A stretch of DNA of 64,000 nucleotides from VRUE01 sp963697805 (GTDB lineage: Bacteria; Actinomycetota; Thermoleophilia; Solirubrobacterales; 70-9), in NCBI GenBank assembly GCA_963697805.1, contig CAVOPB010000002.1:1116001-1180000 (forward strand), in the 5' to 3' direction. The notes under the pieces are model-generated. The model worked only from the letters and a program-made list of their open reading frames with translations, was not told where the DNA came from and ran no database searches. This document shows, in pieces, positions 1 to 9,777 of the stretch (position 1 is its first letter; each line of letters begins with the position of its first letter). The position numbers and the translations under genes were made by a program.

Positions 1-201
1 CTGCAGGTGTTCGGCAACCACGCCCGGCTGCTGGTCGAGGAGGCGATCGCCCCCGAGGACCTCGACGCGACCTCTCTCAAAGAGCAGCTCTCCGATGCCG
101 AGCGCCGCGTTTCGGAGTCCGAGGAGGGCAGCGCCGCCCAGGGGCGGGCCGAAAAAGACCAGGAGCGTGCGGAGGCATTCCTCGCTCTGACCCAGGGATA
201 A
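1..201 (+). CDS. atpC: ATP synthase F1 epsilon subunit, C-terminal part (partial)
   Basis: The open frame runs in from the left edge and stops at 199-201, giving about 66 residues. The segment starts LQVFGNHARLLVEEAIAPED, which matches the end of the epsilon beta-sandwich, and continues as a charged, Ala/Glu-rich stretch with LKEQLSDAERRVSESEEG that fits the helical hairpin of epsilon subunits. In F-type ATP synthases this subunit is part of the rotor stalk and can inhibit ATP hydrolysis. Being last in the atp operon agrees with the hairpin-rich spacer directly after it. The start codon and the N-terminal two thirds lie outside the window. Confidence 0.85.
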   Translation: MQVFGNHARLLVEEAIAPEDLDATSLKEQLSDAERRVSESEEGSAAQGRAEKDQERAEAFLALTQG

Positions 202-418
202 GTGGGGGATCCGGGGCCCCTCCGCGGGAATTGACGCACCTCGCTTCGCTCGGAGCGAATGAAGAGCGCGGGCTCCGCCCGCGCAAAGGACAGATGCAAT
301 CTGGTTCCTGCGCGCCGAAGGCGCGCACCAATCCTGGGAGCGATGGCCCACGGGGCCGAGCGACCTCAATTCCGCCGAAGGGTGGCCGGGCCTCCATCGC
401 CCAGGACGCGGTGCCATC
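202..418 (+). other. Structured spacer: three tandem short-loop hairpins and one long-range stem
   Basis: No gene seen. Three perfect hairpins with 3-nt loops follow each other: 245-259 (TTCGCT/AGCGAA), 266-284 (GCGCGGGC/GCCCGCGC) and 309-327 (TGCGCGCC/GGCGCGCA). A further stem pairs 333-346 (CCTGGG, two unpaired bases, CGATGG) with 394-405 (CCATCGCCCAGG). None is followed by a T run. They could end or stabilise the atp operon transcript, or be a structured leader of the next gene. Confidence 0.6.
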
Positions 419-1510
419 GTGAGCGAGGAGATGGTGGCTCTTGCGGAACGGTTGATCGGCTATGACACGTCCGAACCGGAGGCGGTGCTCGAAGCTGCGG
501 GTTTCGTCAAGGGCTGGTTGGAGGCGCGGGGGATCGAAGCCGAGCACGAAGAGGTCCGCGGCCTGCCGGTGCTGAAGGCCGAGGTGGGGCCCGACGATGG
601 GCCGACGGTCGTCCTCCACGGCCACCTCGACGTGGTCCCAGCCCGGCCTGGGCAGTTCGACCCGTTCCGCGACGGCGACCGCCTCTACGGGCGCGGCACC
701 TATGACATGAAGGGGGCCCTGGCCGCGATGCTGGTGACGACGGCGGCGATGCACGACCAGGACCGGGTCCGGGTCCGCCTCGGGATCGTCGGTGACGAGG
801 AGTCGGAGGAGGAGGCCGAACGCGGCAGCGACCGCCTCGTCGACAGCGGGTTCATCGGCGACTTCGCGATCACCGGCGAGCCGACCGATCTGCAGATCGG
901 CGTCGAGGCGAAGGGCGTGCTGGCGCTGCGCCTCGAGGTCTCCGGTGTCGCCGCGCACGGGGCGACGCCCTGGCTCGGGGACAACGCCGCGCTGCGGGCC
1001 GTCGACGTTTTCCGCAGTATCGAGTCGCTACCGTTTGCCCGGCACAGCTCAGAGCTGTTCGACCGCCCTTCGATCAACCTTGGCCGGATCCTGGGCGGCG
1101 ACGCGCTCAACAAGGTGCCCGACCGATGCGCGATCGACGTCGACATCCGCTACCTGCCAGACCAGGACCCCGCCGTGATCCTCGATCAGGTCCGGGGGCT
1201 GCCCGACGCCGAGGTAACCCAGCTGTTCACGAGGCCGCCGGCCGTCGTCGACCGCGACCTGCCCTACGTCAGGGCGCTGCGCGACGCGGCCTCCGCCCAT
1301 CACGACGGCGAGCCGATGAGTGTTGGCCGGGACGGCGCCTCCGATGCGGTCTCCTTCCTGCGGGTCGGGGTCCCAGCGGTCGAGTTCGGCCCGGTCGGCG
1401 ACGGGCACCATGGCCCGGGGGAGTGGGTCTCGGTCTCCTCGCTGCTGACCTACCGGCAGACGCTCGAGTCGTTCCTTCGGGCCCTCCCCGAGCGCCTTGG
1501 CGATGATTGA
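419..1510 (+). CDS. M20 family metallopeptidase (ArgE/DapE-like)
   Basis: A 363-residue protein with the M20 hallmarks: HGHLDVVP (residues 67-74, zinc His and catalytic-site Asp), GRGTYDMKG (91-99, bridging Asp96), GDEESEEE (125-132, catalytic and zinc Glu) and HHGPGEW near the C-terminus (last zinc His). M20 enzymes hydrolyse amide bonds of N-acyl amino acids or small peptides, with two zinc ions. The substrate here cannot be told; succinyl-diaminopimelate desuccinylase, acetylornithine deacetylase and carboxypeptidase G2-like enzymes share these motifs. GTG at 419 is the first start, but ATG at 431 would also work. The stop overlaps the next gene, suggesting co-transcription with the LCP gene. 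Confidence 0.85.
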   Translation: MSEEMVALAERLIGYDTSEPEAVLEAAGFVKGWLEARGIEAEHEEVRGLPVLKAEVGPDDGPTVVLHGHLDVVPARPGQFDPFRDGDRLYGRGTYDMKGALAAMLVTTAAMHDQDRVRVRLGIVGDEESEEEAERGSDRLVDSGFIGDFAITGEPTDLQIGVEAKGVLALRLEVSGVAAHGATPWLGDNAALRAVDVFRSIESLPFARHSSELFDRPSINLGRILGGDALNKVPDRCAIDVDIRYLPDQDPAVILDQVRGLPDAEVTQLFTRPPAVVDRDLPYVRALRDAASAHHDGEPMSVGRDGASDAVSFLRVGVPAVEFGPVGDGHHGPGEWVSVSSLLTYRQTLESFLRALPERLGDD

Positions 1511-3125
1511 GGAACCGTTCAAGAAGCCGCCGCTCTCGGGCGACTTCCAGCCGCCGCCGAAGCCGAAGCGCTACTGGTGGCGCTTCACGCTGGCCTCCGT
1601 CGTCATCGTCCTCGCAAGCGCGGCCGCGACCGCGACCAGCGCCCTCCTCTACGTCGACAGCATCGCCAAGGCCCTCTCCCACAACAACGTCCTCCAGAAC
1701 AAAGTCCAGAAGTTCCTCTCCCAGACCAACGGCGGGGAACCGCAGAACATCCTCATCATCGGCTCCGACAAACGCGCCAGCGAACCCGAAGACCCGGGCC
1801 GCTCCGACACGACGATCCTGCTGCGCCTCGACCCCGACCAGGACACGATCTCCCTGATGTCGATCCCCCGTGACCTCAAGGTCGAAATCCCCGGTGTGGG
1901 GACCGACAAGTTCAACGCCGCCTTCGCCTACGGAGGCCCGAAGCTGACGCTCCAGGTGGTCAAGGAAATGACCGGCCTGCCGATGAACCATGTCGTCAAC
2001 GTCGACTACCTCGGCTTCGTCAGGGCGGTCGACGCGATCGGGTGCGTCTACGTCGACGTCGACCGCCGCTACTACCACTCGAACGAAGGCCTCCCGGTGT
2101 CCGAACAGTATTCGGAAATCAACATTCAGCCCGGATATCAGCTGCTCTGCGGCAAAAAGGCACTGCAGTACGTGCGCTACCGACATACCGACACCGACCT
2201 CGTTCGCGCCGCGCGCCAGCAGGACTTCCTCAGCGACGCTCGCGAGCGGGTCCCGGTCGCGGACCTCGTCCTCGACAAGCACCAGCTGATCGACATCTTC
2301 ACCGAATACACGACGTCCGACATCAGCGACGCCGAGACGATGCTGCAGGTCCTGAAACTCTTCGTCGCCTCACGGAATGCGACGATCAGCGAGGTCAACT
2401 TCCCGGCTGAACTCGGGCCGAGCTACGTCTACGCCTCGCCCGAAATGATCGAACAGGCGGTCGACAAGTTCCTCGGCAGCGAAGCGAGCGGCGGCCCGCG
2501 CGGCTCGCTCGACAGGCCCGGCGGTAACGCCAACAAGGGGGGCGGGGGCACCGCGAAGAAGGAGACGAAGCACAAGAGCAAGCCGAAGCTGACCCCCAAG
2601 CCGCCCGGGGACGACGGGCTGGTGCCCGCCAGGGAAGCCGGCGAACTCGAGGCGAAGGCCGTCACCCGAAAGGTCAGCAGCGGCTTCCCCGTCTTCTTTC
2701 CGACCAGGCTGCCTTCGGGCGCCGCCTACGAGGAAACCGACCCCTACCTCCACATTCAGGATCCGCGCGTGTACCACTTCAAGGACACCGATGGCAATCG
2801 GCATGGCGCCTACAGAATGGTTATGACCCTCGAGCTCCCGGACGGCGTCCACTACTTCGGGCTGCAGGGGATCCGGGGCTGGGACGACCCGCCGATCCTC
2901 GACAAACCAAGCCTGACCGAAACGATCCACGGCCGTGAATACGACATATTCCTCGATGGCGATCGGATAAAGATGATCGCCTGGCACCGGGGCGATAACA
3001 CCTACTGGGTCTCGAACAGCCTGCTGCGCGTCCTGACCAATGACCAGATGGTCGGGATCGCACGTTCGGCTGAGGTCAGGATTCCGAATCAGAAGAGGAA
3101 ACGACGAGTGAGGACCAACGAATGA
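1503..3125 (+). CDS. LCP (LytR-CpsA-Psr) family envelope polymer transferase with C-terminal extension
   Basis: A 540-residue membrane-anchored protein. After a Pro/Lys-rich cytoplasmic tail comes one membrane segment (about residues 25-50), then the LCP domain with NILIIGSDKR, SDTTILLRLDP, MSIPRDLKVEIPG, KFNAAFAYGG, GCVYVDVD and VRYRHTDTDLVRAARQQDF, including the conserved Asp/Arg residues that bind the polyprenyl-pyrophosphate. LCP proteins move undecaprenyl-linked glycopolymers onto peptidoglycan outside the membrane. A Lys/Pro/Gly-rich linker (about 335-375) leads to an extra 160-residue domain I do not recognise. ATG 1503 is preferred to the upstream TTG 1497; it overlaps the M20 stop by 8 nt. 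Neighbouring sugar-nucleotide genes support a role in wall polysaccharide attachment. Its glutamate codons are mostly GAA, unlike the next gene. Confidence 0.9.
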   Translation: MIEEPFKKPPLSGDFQPPPKPKRYWWRFTLASVVIVLASAAATATSALLYVDSIAKALSHNNVLQNKVQKFLSQTNGGEPQNILIIGSDKRASEPEDPGRSDTTILLRLDPDQDTISLMSIPRDLKVEIPGVGTDKFNAAFAYGGPKLTLQVVKEMTGLPMNHVVNVDYLGFVRAVDAIGCVYVDVDRRYYHSNEGLPVSEQYSEINIQPGYQLLCGKKALQYVRYRHTDTDLVRAARQQDFLSDARERVPVADLVLDKHQLIDIFTEYTTSDISDAETMLQVLKLFVASRNATISEVNFPAELGPSYVYASPEMIEQAVDKFLGSEASGGPRGSLDRPGGNANKGGGGTAKKETKHKSKPKLTPKPPGDDGLVPAREAGELEAKAVTRKVSSGFPVFFPTRLPSGAAYEETDPYLHIQDPRVYHFKDTDGNRHGAYRMVMTLELPDGVHYFGLQGIRGWDDPPILDKPSLTETIHGREYDIFLDGDRIKMIAWHRGDNTYWVSNSLLRVLTNDQMVGIARSAEVRIPNQKRKRRVRTNE

Positions 3126-4435
3126 GCGGTGAGCGCGAGCCGATCGGGGTGATCGGAGTCGGCTGGGTCGGGCTGGTGACCGCGGCCTGCTTCGCCGACC
3201 TCGGCCACCCGGTCATCGCGCGCGACATCCTTCCCGAGAAGGTCGAGTCGCTCGCGCGTGGCGAGACGACGATCCACGAGCCGGGCCTCGACGAGCTGCT
3301 GAGGCGCAACACCGACCGCCTCACGTTCACGACCGAGATGAGCGATCTGCTCGGCGTGGCGCGGCTGCTCTTCGTCTGCGTCGACACGCCGCCGACGGCC
3401 TCCGGCGATGCGGACCTCAGCCGCGTGCGCTCGGTCGTCGAGGAGCTCGATGCCGACGGCGACCACGTCCTGGTGATGAAGAGCACGGTGCCGGCCGGCA
3501 CCGGCAACGCGATCCGCCGCGACCTGCCCGACCTCGCCTACGTCTCCTGCCCCGAGTTCCTGAAGGAGGGCAGCGCGGTCGCCGACTTCCTCAACCCTGA
3601 CCGGGTCGTGATCGGCGCCGACCCCGGCGACGAGGAGGCGGGAGCGATGGTCGCCGGCCTCTACGGGCCTCTCGGCGGCGAAATGGTCAGGACCGACGTC
3701 ACCAGCGCCGAGATGATCAAGCTCGCCTCGAACGCCTTCCTCGCGACGAAGATCTCGTTCATCAACGAGATCGCGAACGTCTGCGAGGAGGTCGGCGCCG
3801 ACGTCGGCGAGGTCTCGCGCGGGATGGGCCTTGACGAGCGCATCGGCCCGCGGTTCCTCAACGCCGGAATCGGCTGGGGGGGCAGCTGCTTCGGCAAGGA
3901 CACGATCGCACTCAAGAAGCTGGCCGGAAACAGCGGCTACCACTTCCAGCTGCTGAGCGCGGTGATCGAGGTCAACGAGCTGCAGAAGCGGCGTGTCGTC
4001 GGCAAGCTGAAGAAGCACCTCGGCTCGTTGGCGGGCAAGCGGATCGCACTGCTCGGCCTCGCCTTCAAGCCGGACACCGACGACATGCGCGACGCATCGA
4101 GCCTGGTGCTCGCGGCGCGCCTCGAGGGAGAGGGGGCCGAGGCGGTCGCCTACGATCCGATCGCCGCGGAGAGGGCCCGCGTGCTGCTGCCCACGGTCGA
4201 GCTGGCGCCCTCGGCCCTGGAGGCGCTCGAGGGCGCCGAGGCGGCGGTGCTCGTCACCGAGTGGCCCGAGTTCGCCGATCTCGATTGGGCCGAGGCCGCC
4301 GCCCGGATGGAGCGGCCGCTGATCGTCGACGGGCGCAACTTCCTCGACCGGGCGGCGCTCCTCGCCGCCGGCTTCGAGTACGAGGGAATCGGCCGGGCAC
4401 CGGGTTCAGCGCCCGCCCCGACGCGGGCCGACTGA
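3122..4435 (+). CDS. UDP-glucose 6-dehydrogenase (UDP-glucose/GDP-mannose dehydrogenase family)
   Basis: A 437-residue enzyme starting in an ATGA overlap with the LCP gene. It has an N-terminal NAD-binding Rossmann motif (GVIGVGWVGLVTA, residues 8-20), the central helix motif SAEMIKLASNAFLATKISFI, the catalytic cysteine segment GGSCFGKDT (around 255-263) and the C-terminal domain motif LGLAFKPDTDDMRDASS. The family oxidises a nucleotide sugar twice, with two NAD+, to a uronic acid. UDP-glucose to UDP-glucuronate is the commonest activity and fits the cell-envelope neighbourhood; GDP-mannose or another sugar is possible, so no symbol is given. Confidence 0.9.
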   Translation: MSGEREPIGVIGVGWVGLVTAACFADLGHPVIARDILPEKVESLARGETTIHEPGLDELLRRNTDRLTFTTEMSDLLGVARLLFVCVDTPPTASGDADLSRVRSVVEELDADGDHVLVMKSTVPAGTGNAIRRDLPDLAYVSCPEFLKEGSAVADFLNPDRVVIGADPGDEEAGAMVAGLYGPLGGEMVRTDVTSAEMIKLASNAFLATKISFINEIANVCEEVGADVGEVSRGMGLDERIGPRFLNAGIGWGGSCFGKDTIALKKLAGNSGYHFQLLSAVIEVNELQKRRVVGKLKKHLGSLAGKRIALLGLAFKPDTDDMRDASSLVLAARLEGEGAEAVAYDPIAAERARVLLPTVELAPSALEALEGAEAAVLVTEWPEFADLDWAEAAARMERPLIVDGRNFLDRAALLAAGFEYEGIGRAPGSAPAPTRAD

Positions 4436-4439
4436 GCTC

Positions 4440-4601
4440 GTGGCCCGTCCGCCAAATCCCGTCATCGATCTGGCGGCTGCAAACCTGCGCCCGCCTTTGT
4501 CCTCGGTCGGCCGAATAGCGCCCACTATTTGGCCTTCCTGCGTCCGCGGCGTGCGCGGTTTTCGCTTGCCAGATTGTCAACGGCCTCACCGGACGGGCCA
4601 C
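4440..4601. repeat. 162-bp imperfect inverted repeat with perfect 12-bp ends
   Basis: The left end GTGGCCCGTCCG (4440-4451) is the exact reverse complement of the right end CGGACGGGCCAC (4590-4601). Similarity continues inward: ATCTGGC with a nearby GCAAACC/GAAAACC match, and GGCCGAATAG (4509-4518) against CTATTTGGCC (4525-4534), so the whole element could fold into one long hairpin. It fills the gap between the UDP-sugar dehydrogenase stop and the next ATG (4604). It may be a small palindromic mobile element or a terminator/regulatory structure. No second copy was noticed in the window and no clear target duplication is seen. Confidence 0.6.
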
Positions 4602-4603
4602 TG

Positions 4604-5587
4604 ATGCAGGCGATCGTCCTCGTTGGAGGCGAAGGCACGAGGCTCCGGCCGCTGACCGAGACCGTCCCGAAGCCGGCCCTGACCCTTGTCGACCGGCCGC
4701 TTCTGGCCTACACGATCGAGTGGCTGGCCGGGCACGGCGTCACCGAGGTGGTGCTCGCCTGCGGGTTCCTGCCAGACGTCCTGCGTGAGGCGCTCGCCGG
4801 CGAGGAGGAGCGGGCCGGAACCGCGATCCGCTACGTCGCCGAGCCCGAGCCGCTCGGCACCGCCGGCGCGATCCGGTTCGCGGCCGCCGAGTTGGGAGAC
4901 GGGCTCGGAGACCGGTTTCTCGCACTCAACGGCGACGTCCTCACCGACCTCGACCTCACCGCGCTGCGGCGAGCCCATGAGCAATCTGGCGCGATGGCGA
5001 CGATCGGGCTCGCTCAGGTCGAGGACTCGGCGACCTACGGGCTGGTCAGCACCGGCCCCGGGGGCGAGGTGACCGAGTTCGCCGAAAAGACCGGCGAGCA
5101 CGTTCCGGGCGAGATCAACGCCGGCACCTATGTCCTCGAGAGCTCGGTCCTGGATCGGGTCGCGCCGGGAGAGAATGTCTCGCTCGAGCTCGATGTCTTC
5201 CCGCGACTGATCGGCGACGGCCTGCACGCGCAGCTGCTCGACGGCTACTGGATGGACATCGGGACGCCGCAGCGCTACCTGCAGGCGAGCTGGGACATCC
5301 TCGAGGGCGCGGTAAGGACCGGGGTCGAGCCGAGCTCTGAAGGGGTCATCGTCGCCGACTCCGCCGAGGTTGCCGACGATGCCGTGATCGGGCCGCGGGC
5401 GGTGGTCTCGGCGGGATGCCGGGTTGCCGCCGGTGCCGAGGTCCGCGAATCGGTTCTGCTCGACGGCTCCACGGTCGGCGAGCGGGCACGGGTCAGCGGC
5501 TCGATCCTCGCCCCCGGCGCCGAGGTCGGCGCGGAGCTGACCGTCGAGGGAGCGGTCGCAGGCCGGCGCGAGAGGGTCGAGAGCTGA
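4604..5587 (+). CDS. Sugar-phosphate nucleotidyltransferase, mannose-1-phosphate guanylyltransferase-like
   Basis: A 327-residue protein. The N-terminal nucleotidyltransferase domain begins MQAIVLVGGEGTRLRP and has the PKPAL substrate-binding segment, LGTAGAIRFA, LNGDVLTDLD (metal-binding Asp) and a C-terminal left-handed beta-helix region with hexapeptide-like repeats (from about residue 245). This layout is typical of GDP-mannose pyrophosphorylases and related NDP-sugar synthases, which join a sugar-1-phosphate to NTP and release pyrophosphate. ATG 4604 matches the family N-terminus; longer starts run back into the inverted repeat. The next gene (phosphoglucose/phosphomannose isomerase) supports a mannose route, but glucose or another sugar is possible. 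Confidence 0.85.
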   Translation: MQAIVLVGGEGTRLRPLTETVPKPALTLVDRPLLAYTIEWLAGHGVTEVVLACGFLPDVLREALAGEEERAGTAIRYVAEPEPLGTAGAIRFAAAELGDGLGDRFLALNGDVLTDLDLTALRRAHEQSGAMATIGLAQVEDSATYGLVSTGPGGEVTEFAEKTGEHVPGEINAGTYVLESSVLDRVAPGENVSLELDVFPRLIGDGLHAQLLDGYWMDIGTPQRYLQASWDILEGAVRTGVEPSSEGVIVADSAEVADDAVIGPRAVVSAGCRVAAGAEVRESVLLDGSTVGERARVSGSILAPGAEVGAELTVEGAVAGRRERVES

Positions 5588-5593
5588 GGGACG

Positions 5594-6580
5594 ATGCTCG
5601 AGGACGTACTGGCGATCCCCGAGCACCTCCGCGACGCGCTCTGGCGGGTCGAGTCGGCCCGGCTCGCGCCCGCCGACGCGGCCGGGCTGCTCGTCTGCGG
5701 CATGGGCGGCTCGGCGATCGGCGGCGATCTTGCCGCCGCCGTGCTCGGCGAGCGACTGCGGCGCCCGCTGTTGACGCTCCGCGACTACGAGCTGCCGAGC
5801 TGGGCGAGCGCCGAGTGGGCGGTGCTCTGCTCGAGCTACTCGGGCGAGACCGAGGAGACCCTGGCCTGCTTCGGGGCCGCCGGCGATCTCGGCGCCCGCA
5901 GGATCGTCGCCAGCACAGGAGGGGCGCTGGTCGAGGCGGCGCGTGCGGGCGAGGTGCCGGTGATCGGCCTGCCGGGGCTGCTGCCGGCGCCGCGGGTCGG
6001 CGTCGCCTACATGCTCGTCTGCGCCGCCGAGGTCGCCGCTGTGGCGGGCGTCGCCCCAAGGGTGGCGGAGGAGATCGAGGCGGCCGCGGGGTTCCTCGAG
6101 CAGCGCTCGGAGGAGTTGCGCTCGCGGGCGGGCGAGGTCGCGGCCGCGCTCGAGGGTGCCCTGCCGATCGTCTACGGGGCGGACCTGACCGCTCCCGTGG
6201 CGCGGCGCTGGAAGACCCAGGTCAACGAGAACGCCAAGCTGCCCTCATTCTTCGTCGGTCTCCCGGAGGCCGACCACAACGACATCTGCGGTTGGGACGG
6301 TGTCCCGGCGACCGGGGCCAGGGCGGCGGCGGTGATGCTCGAGGACGCCGGACAGCACCCCCGGGTCAGGCGCCGGTTCGAGCTGACGGCGGCCGCGATC
6401 GAGGCCGCCGGGGCGCCGGCGATCCGGATCGAGGCCGCCGGAGAGAGCCGCTCCGAACGGCTTCTCTGGACGCTGATGCTCGGCGACCTGGTCAGCCTCG
6501 AGCTGGCCGAGGCGCGGGGCGTCGATCCGCTCCCGATCAACTCGATCGAGAGCCTCAAGAGCGCCCTCGGCAGCCCCTGA
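5594..6580 (+). CDS. Bifunctional phosphoglucose/phosphomannose isomerase (SIS domain)
   Basis: A 328-residue protein, 6 nt after the nucleotidyltransferase gene. It has two SIS subdomains: GMGGSAIGGDLAAAVLG (about residues 36-52) and SSYSGETEETL (about 79-89) are the phosphosugar-binding loops, and TQVNENAKLPSFF with EADHNDICGW lies in the C-terminal PGI/PMI half. This family, about 300-350 residues and much shorter than classical PGI, interconverts glucose-6-P or mannose-6-P with fructose-6-P. With the neighbouring nucleotidyltransferase it can feed mannose or glucose into envelope glycans. Confidence 0.88.
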   Translation: MLEDVLAIPEHLRDALWRVESARLAPADAAGLLVCGMGGSAIGGDLAAAVLGERLRRPLLTLRDYELPSWASAEWAVLCSSYSGETEETLACFGAAGDLGARRIVASTGGALVEAARAGEVPVIGLPGLLPAPRVGVAYMLVCAAEVAAVAGVAPRVAEEIEAAAGFLEQRSEELRSRAGEVAAALEGALPIVYGADLTAPVARRWKTQVNENAKLPSFFVGLPEADHNDICGWDGVPATGARAAAVMLEDAGQHPRVRRRFELTAAAIEAAGAPAIRIEAAGESRSERLLWTLMLGDLVSLELAEARGVDPLPINSIESLKSALGSP

Positions 6581-6642
6581 CCCGCGAGCCCGGGGCCGCC
6601 GCATCTACGTATCCTTCGCGCGACCACTGACGAAAGGAATCG

Positions 6643-8061
<1,419 letters not shown>

Positions 8062-8080
8062 TCGGGGCGGTGGTCCGACA

Positions 8081-9091
8081 GTGAGGGCCATGGTGCTTGC
8101 AGCAGGGCTGGGGACTCGGTTGCGGCCGATCACCAACGCGATGCCGAAGCCGATGGTGCCGGTTCTCAACCGGCCGGTGATGGAGCACATCCTCCGCCTC
8201 CTCCACGCCAACGGGTTCACCGAGGCGATCGCCAACCTGCACTGGTTTCCGGAGACGATCGAGGGCCGCTTCGGCGACGGCTCCGGGCTCGGGATCGAGC
8301 TCACCTACAGTCGCGAGGAGCGCCTGCTCGGGACCTCGGGAGGGGTCCGCAACGCCGCCGAGTTCCTCGGCGACTCGTTCCTGGTGATCTCCGGCGATGC
8401 CCTCACCGACATCGACCTGCGGGCGATGGCCGAGTTCCACTCCTCCCACGACGGGATCGCGACGCTGGCGACGAAGCGGGTGACCGACACCAGCCAGTTC
8501 GGGGTCGCGATCACCGACGAGGCCGGCCGCATCCAGGGATTCCAGGAGAAGCCGCCCGCCGCCGAGGCGCTCTCCGACCTCGCCAACTGCGGCATCTACA
8601 TGTTCCGCTCGGCGATCTTCGACTACTTCCCCGAGCCCGGCACCAGCAGGGCCGCCTCGGATGACGACCCGCCGGGCTTCGCCGACTGGGCGATGGATGT
8701 GTTCCCGGCCCTGCTCGGGAGTGACGTGCCGTTCTACTCACACGAGATCGACCGCTACTGGAACGACATCGGCAACATCGAGGAGCTGAGGCAGGGAAAC
8801 CTCGACGCCTTGCTCGGCGAGGTCGCGATCGAGCCCGGCGCTCCTGAGGTCGGCGACGGAGTCTGGTCGGCCCGCCGCCTCGAGGAGGCGGCGGTGAGCG
8901 GCCCGGCGCTGATCGGGGTGGACGTGGAGCTCGGCGAGGGTTCCCGGGTTGAGGGCCCCGCCGTCGTCGGTGACGGCTGCCGGATCGGCGCCGGGGCGGT
9001 GGTCCGGGACGCGATCCTGCTCGAAGGCGCCGAGGTCCCGGCGGACGGCATGCTCGTCGGTGGTATCGCGGCTCGCGTGGCACCGGCCTGA
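8081..9091 (+). CDS. Second NDP-sugar nucleotidyltransferase with beta-helix tail
   Basis: A 336-residue protein starting at GTG 8081. It has MVLAAGLGTRLRPITN, PKPMVPVLNRPV, LGTSGGVRNA, ISGDALTDIDL and a C-terminal hexapeptide-like segment (about 265-330). It is a paralogue of the enzyme at 4604, closest by eye to mannose-1-phosphate guanylyltransferase or glucose-1-phosphate thymidylyl/uridylyltransferase proteins. An insert of acidic residues (SRAASDDDPPG, around residue 190) precedes the conserved DVFPALL segment. Two diverged enzymes in one cluster probably make different activated sugars. Confidence 0.83.
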   Translation: MRAMVLAAGLGTRLRPITNAMPKPMVPVLNRPVMEHILRLLHANGFTEAIANLHWFPETIEGRFGDGSGLGIELTYSREERLLGTSGGVRNAAEFLGDSFLVISGDALTDIDLRAMAEFHSSHDGIATLATKRVTDTSQFGVAITDEAGRIQGFQEKPPAAEALSDLANCGIYMFRSAIFDYFPEPGTSRAASDDDPPGFADWAMDVFPALLGSDVPFYSHEIDRYWNDIGNIEELRQGNLDALLGEVAIEPGAPEVGDGVWSARRLEEAAVSGPALIGVDVELGEGSRVEGPAVVGDGCRIGAGAVVRDAILLEGAEVPADGMLVGGIAARVAPA

Positions 9092-9147
9092 CTCTGATTT
9101 GACATTCAGCGAGCAACGCGCGCGCCGGCAGCCCTCAGGCTGGCCGG

Positions 9148-9771
9148 GTGAAGCTGCTCGAGACGGTGACCGCGGCGCTCCTGCCGACCCTGTGCGCGTC
9201 CTGCGGGCGCTCCTGCGGGGACGGGGCTGTCGTCTGCGCCGGCTGCGCCAGGCGGCTCGCCACGGCGGCTCCGCTCTGCGGCGCCGGGCCGGCGGGAGTC
9301 GACCGCGCCTGGTCCGCGGCCCCCTACGAGGGAGTCGCCCGCGACCTCGTCGCCTCGCTCAAGTTCCGCTCGCTGCTCCCGGTCGCCGGGTTGATGGCGG
9401 ACCGGATCCTCTGGCACGCGCCGCGCCACCTGCTGAGCGGCGAGGTGGTCCCGGTCCCGACCGCCCGGGCACGATCGGCGCGGCGCGGCTTCGACCCCGC
9501 GGGTGAGATCGCGGCGGCGCTCGCGATGCGGGCCGGGCTTCCGCTGCGGCCATGTTTGGCCCGGCGCGGCGGCGGACGTCAGGTGGGCAGGCGCCGCGCC
9601 GAGCGCGTCGCCCGGCCGCCGAGGATCCACGCGAGCTTCGAGGCGCCGCGCAGCGCCCTCCTTGTCGACGATGTCCTCACCACCGGGTCGACCCTCGCCG
9701 CCGCCGCCCGTGCCCTGCGCGAAGCCGGCGCGGTCCGCGTCGTCGCGATCACCTTCGCCCGCCGGCTCTGA
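9148..9771 (+). CDS. ComF family phosphoribosyltransferase-like protein
   Basis: A 207-residue protein starting at GTG 9148. The N-terminus has a zinc-ribbon-like cysteine set (CASCGRSCGDGAVVCAGC, about residues 17-34) and the C-terminal half has the PRPP-binding loop LLVDDVLTTGST (171-182). This is the ComF layout, linked to DNA uptake in naturally competent bacteria, although many carriers are not known to be competent and the reaction is unknown. No other competence gene is adjacent; the HhH protein at 29197-31101 is only ComEA-like in its last 60 residues. Confidence 0.85.
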   Translation: MKLLETVTAALLPTLCASCGRSCGDGAVVCAGCARRLATAAPLCGAGPAGVDRAWSAAPYEGVARDLVASLKFRSLLPVAGLMADRILWHAPRHLLSGEVVPVPTARARSARRGFDPAGEIAAALAMRAGLPLRPCLARRGGGRQVGRRRAERVARPPRIHASFEAPRSALLVDDVLTTGSTLAAAARALREAGAVRVVAITFARRL

Positions 9772-9777
9772 CCCCGG

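Noticed and set aside
6581..6642. SAH riboswitch before ahcY
   Set aside because: The 62-nt spacer has no matching conserved core and is too short.
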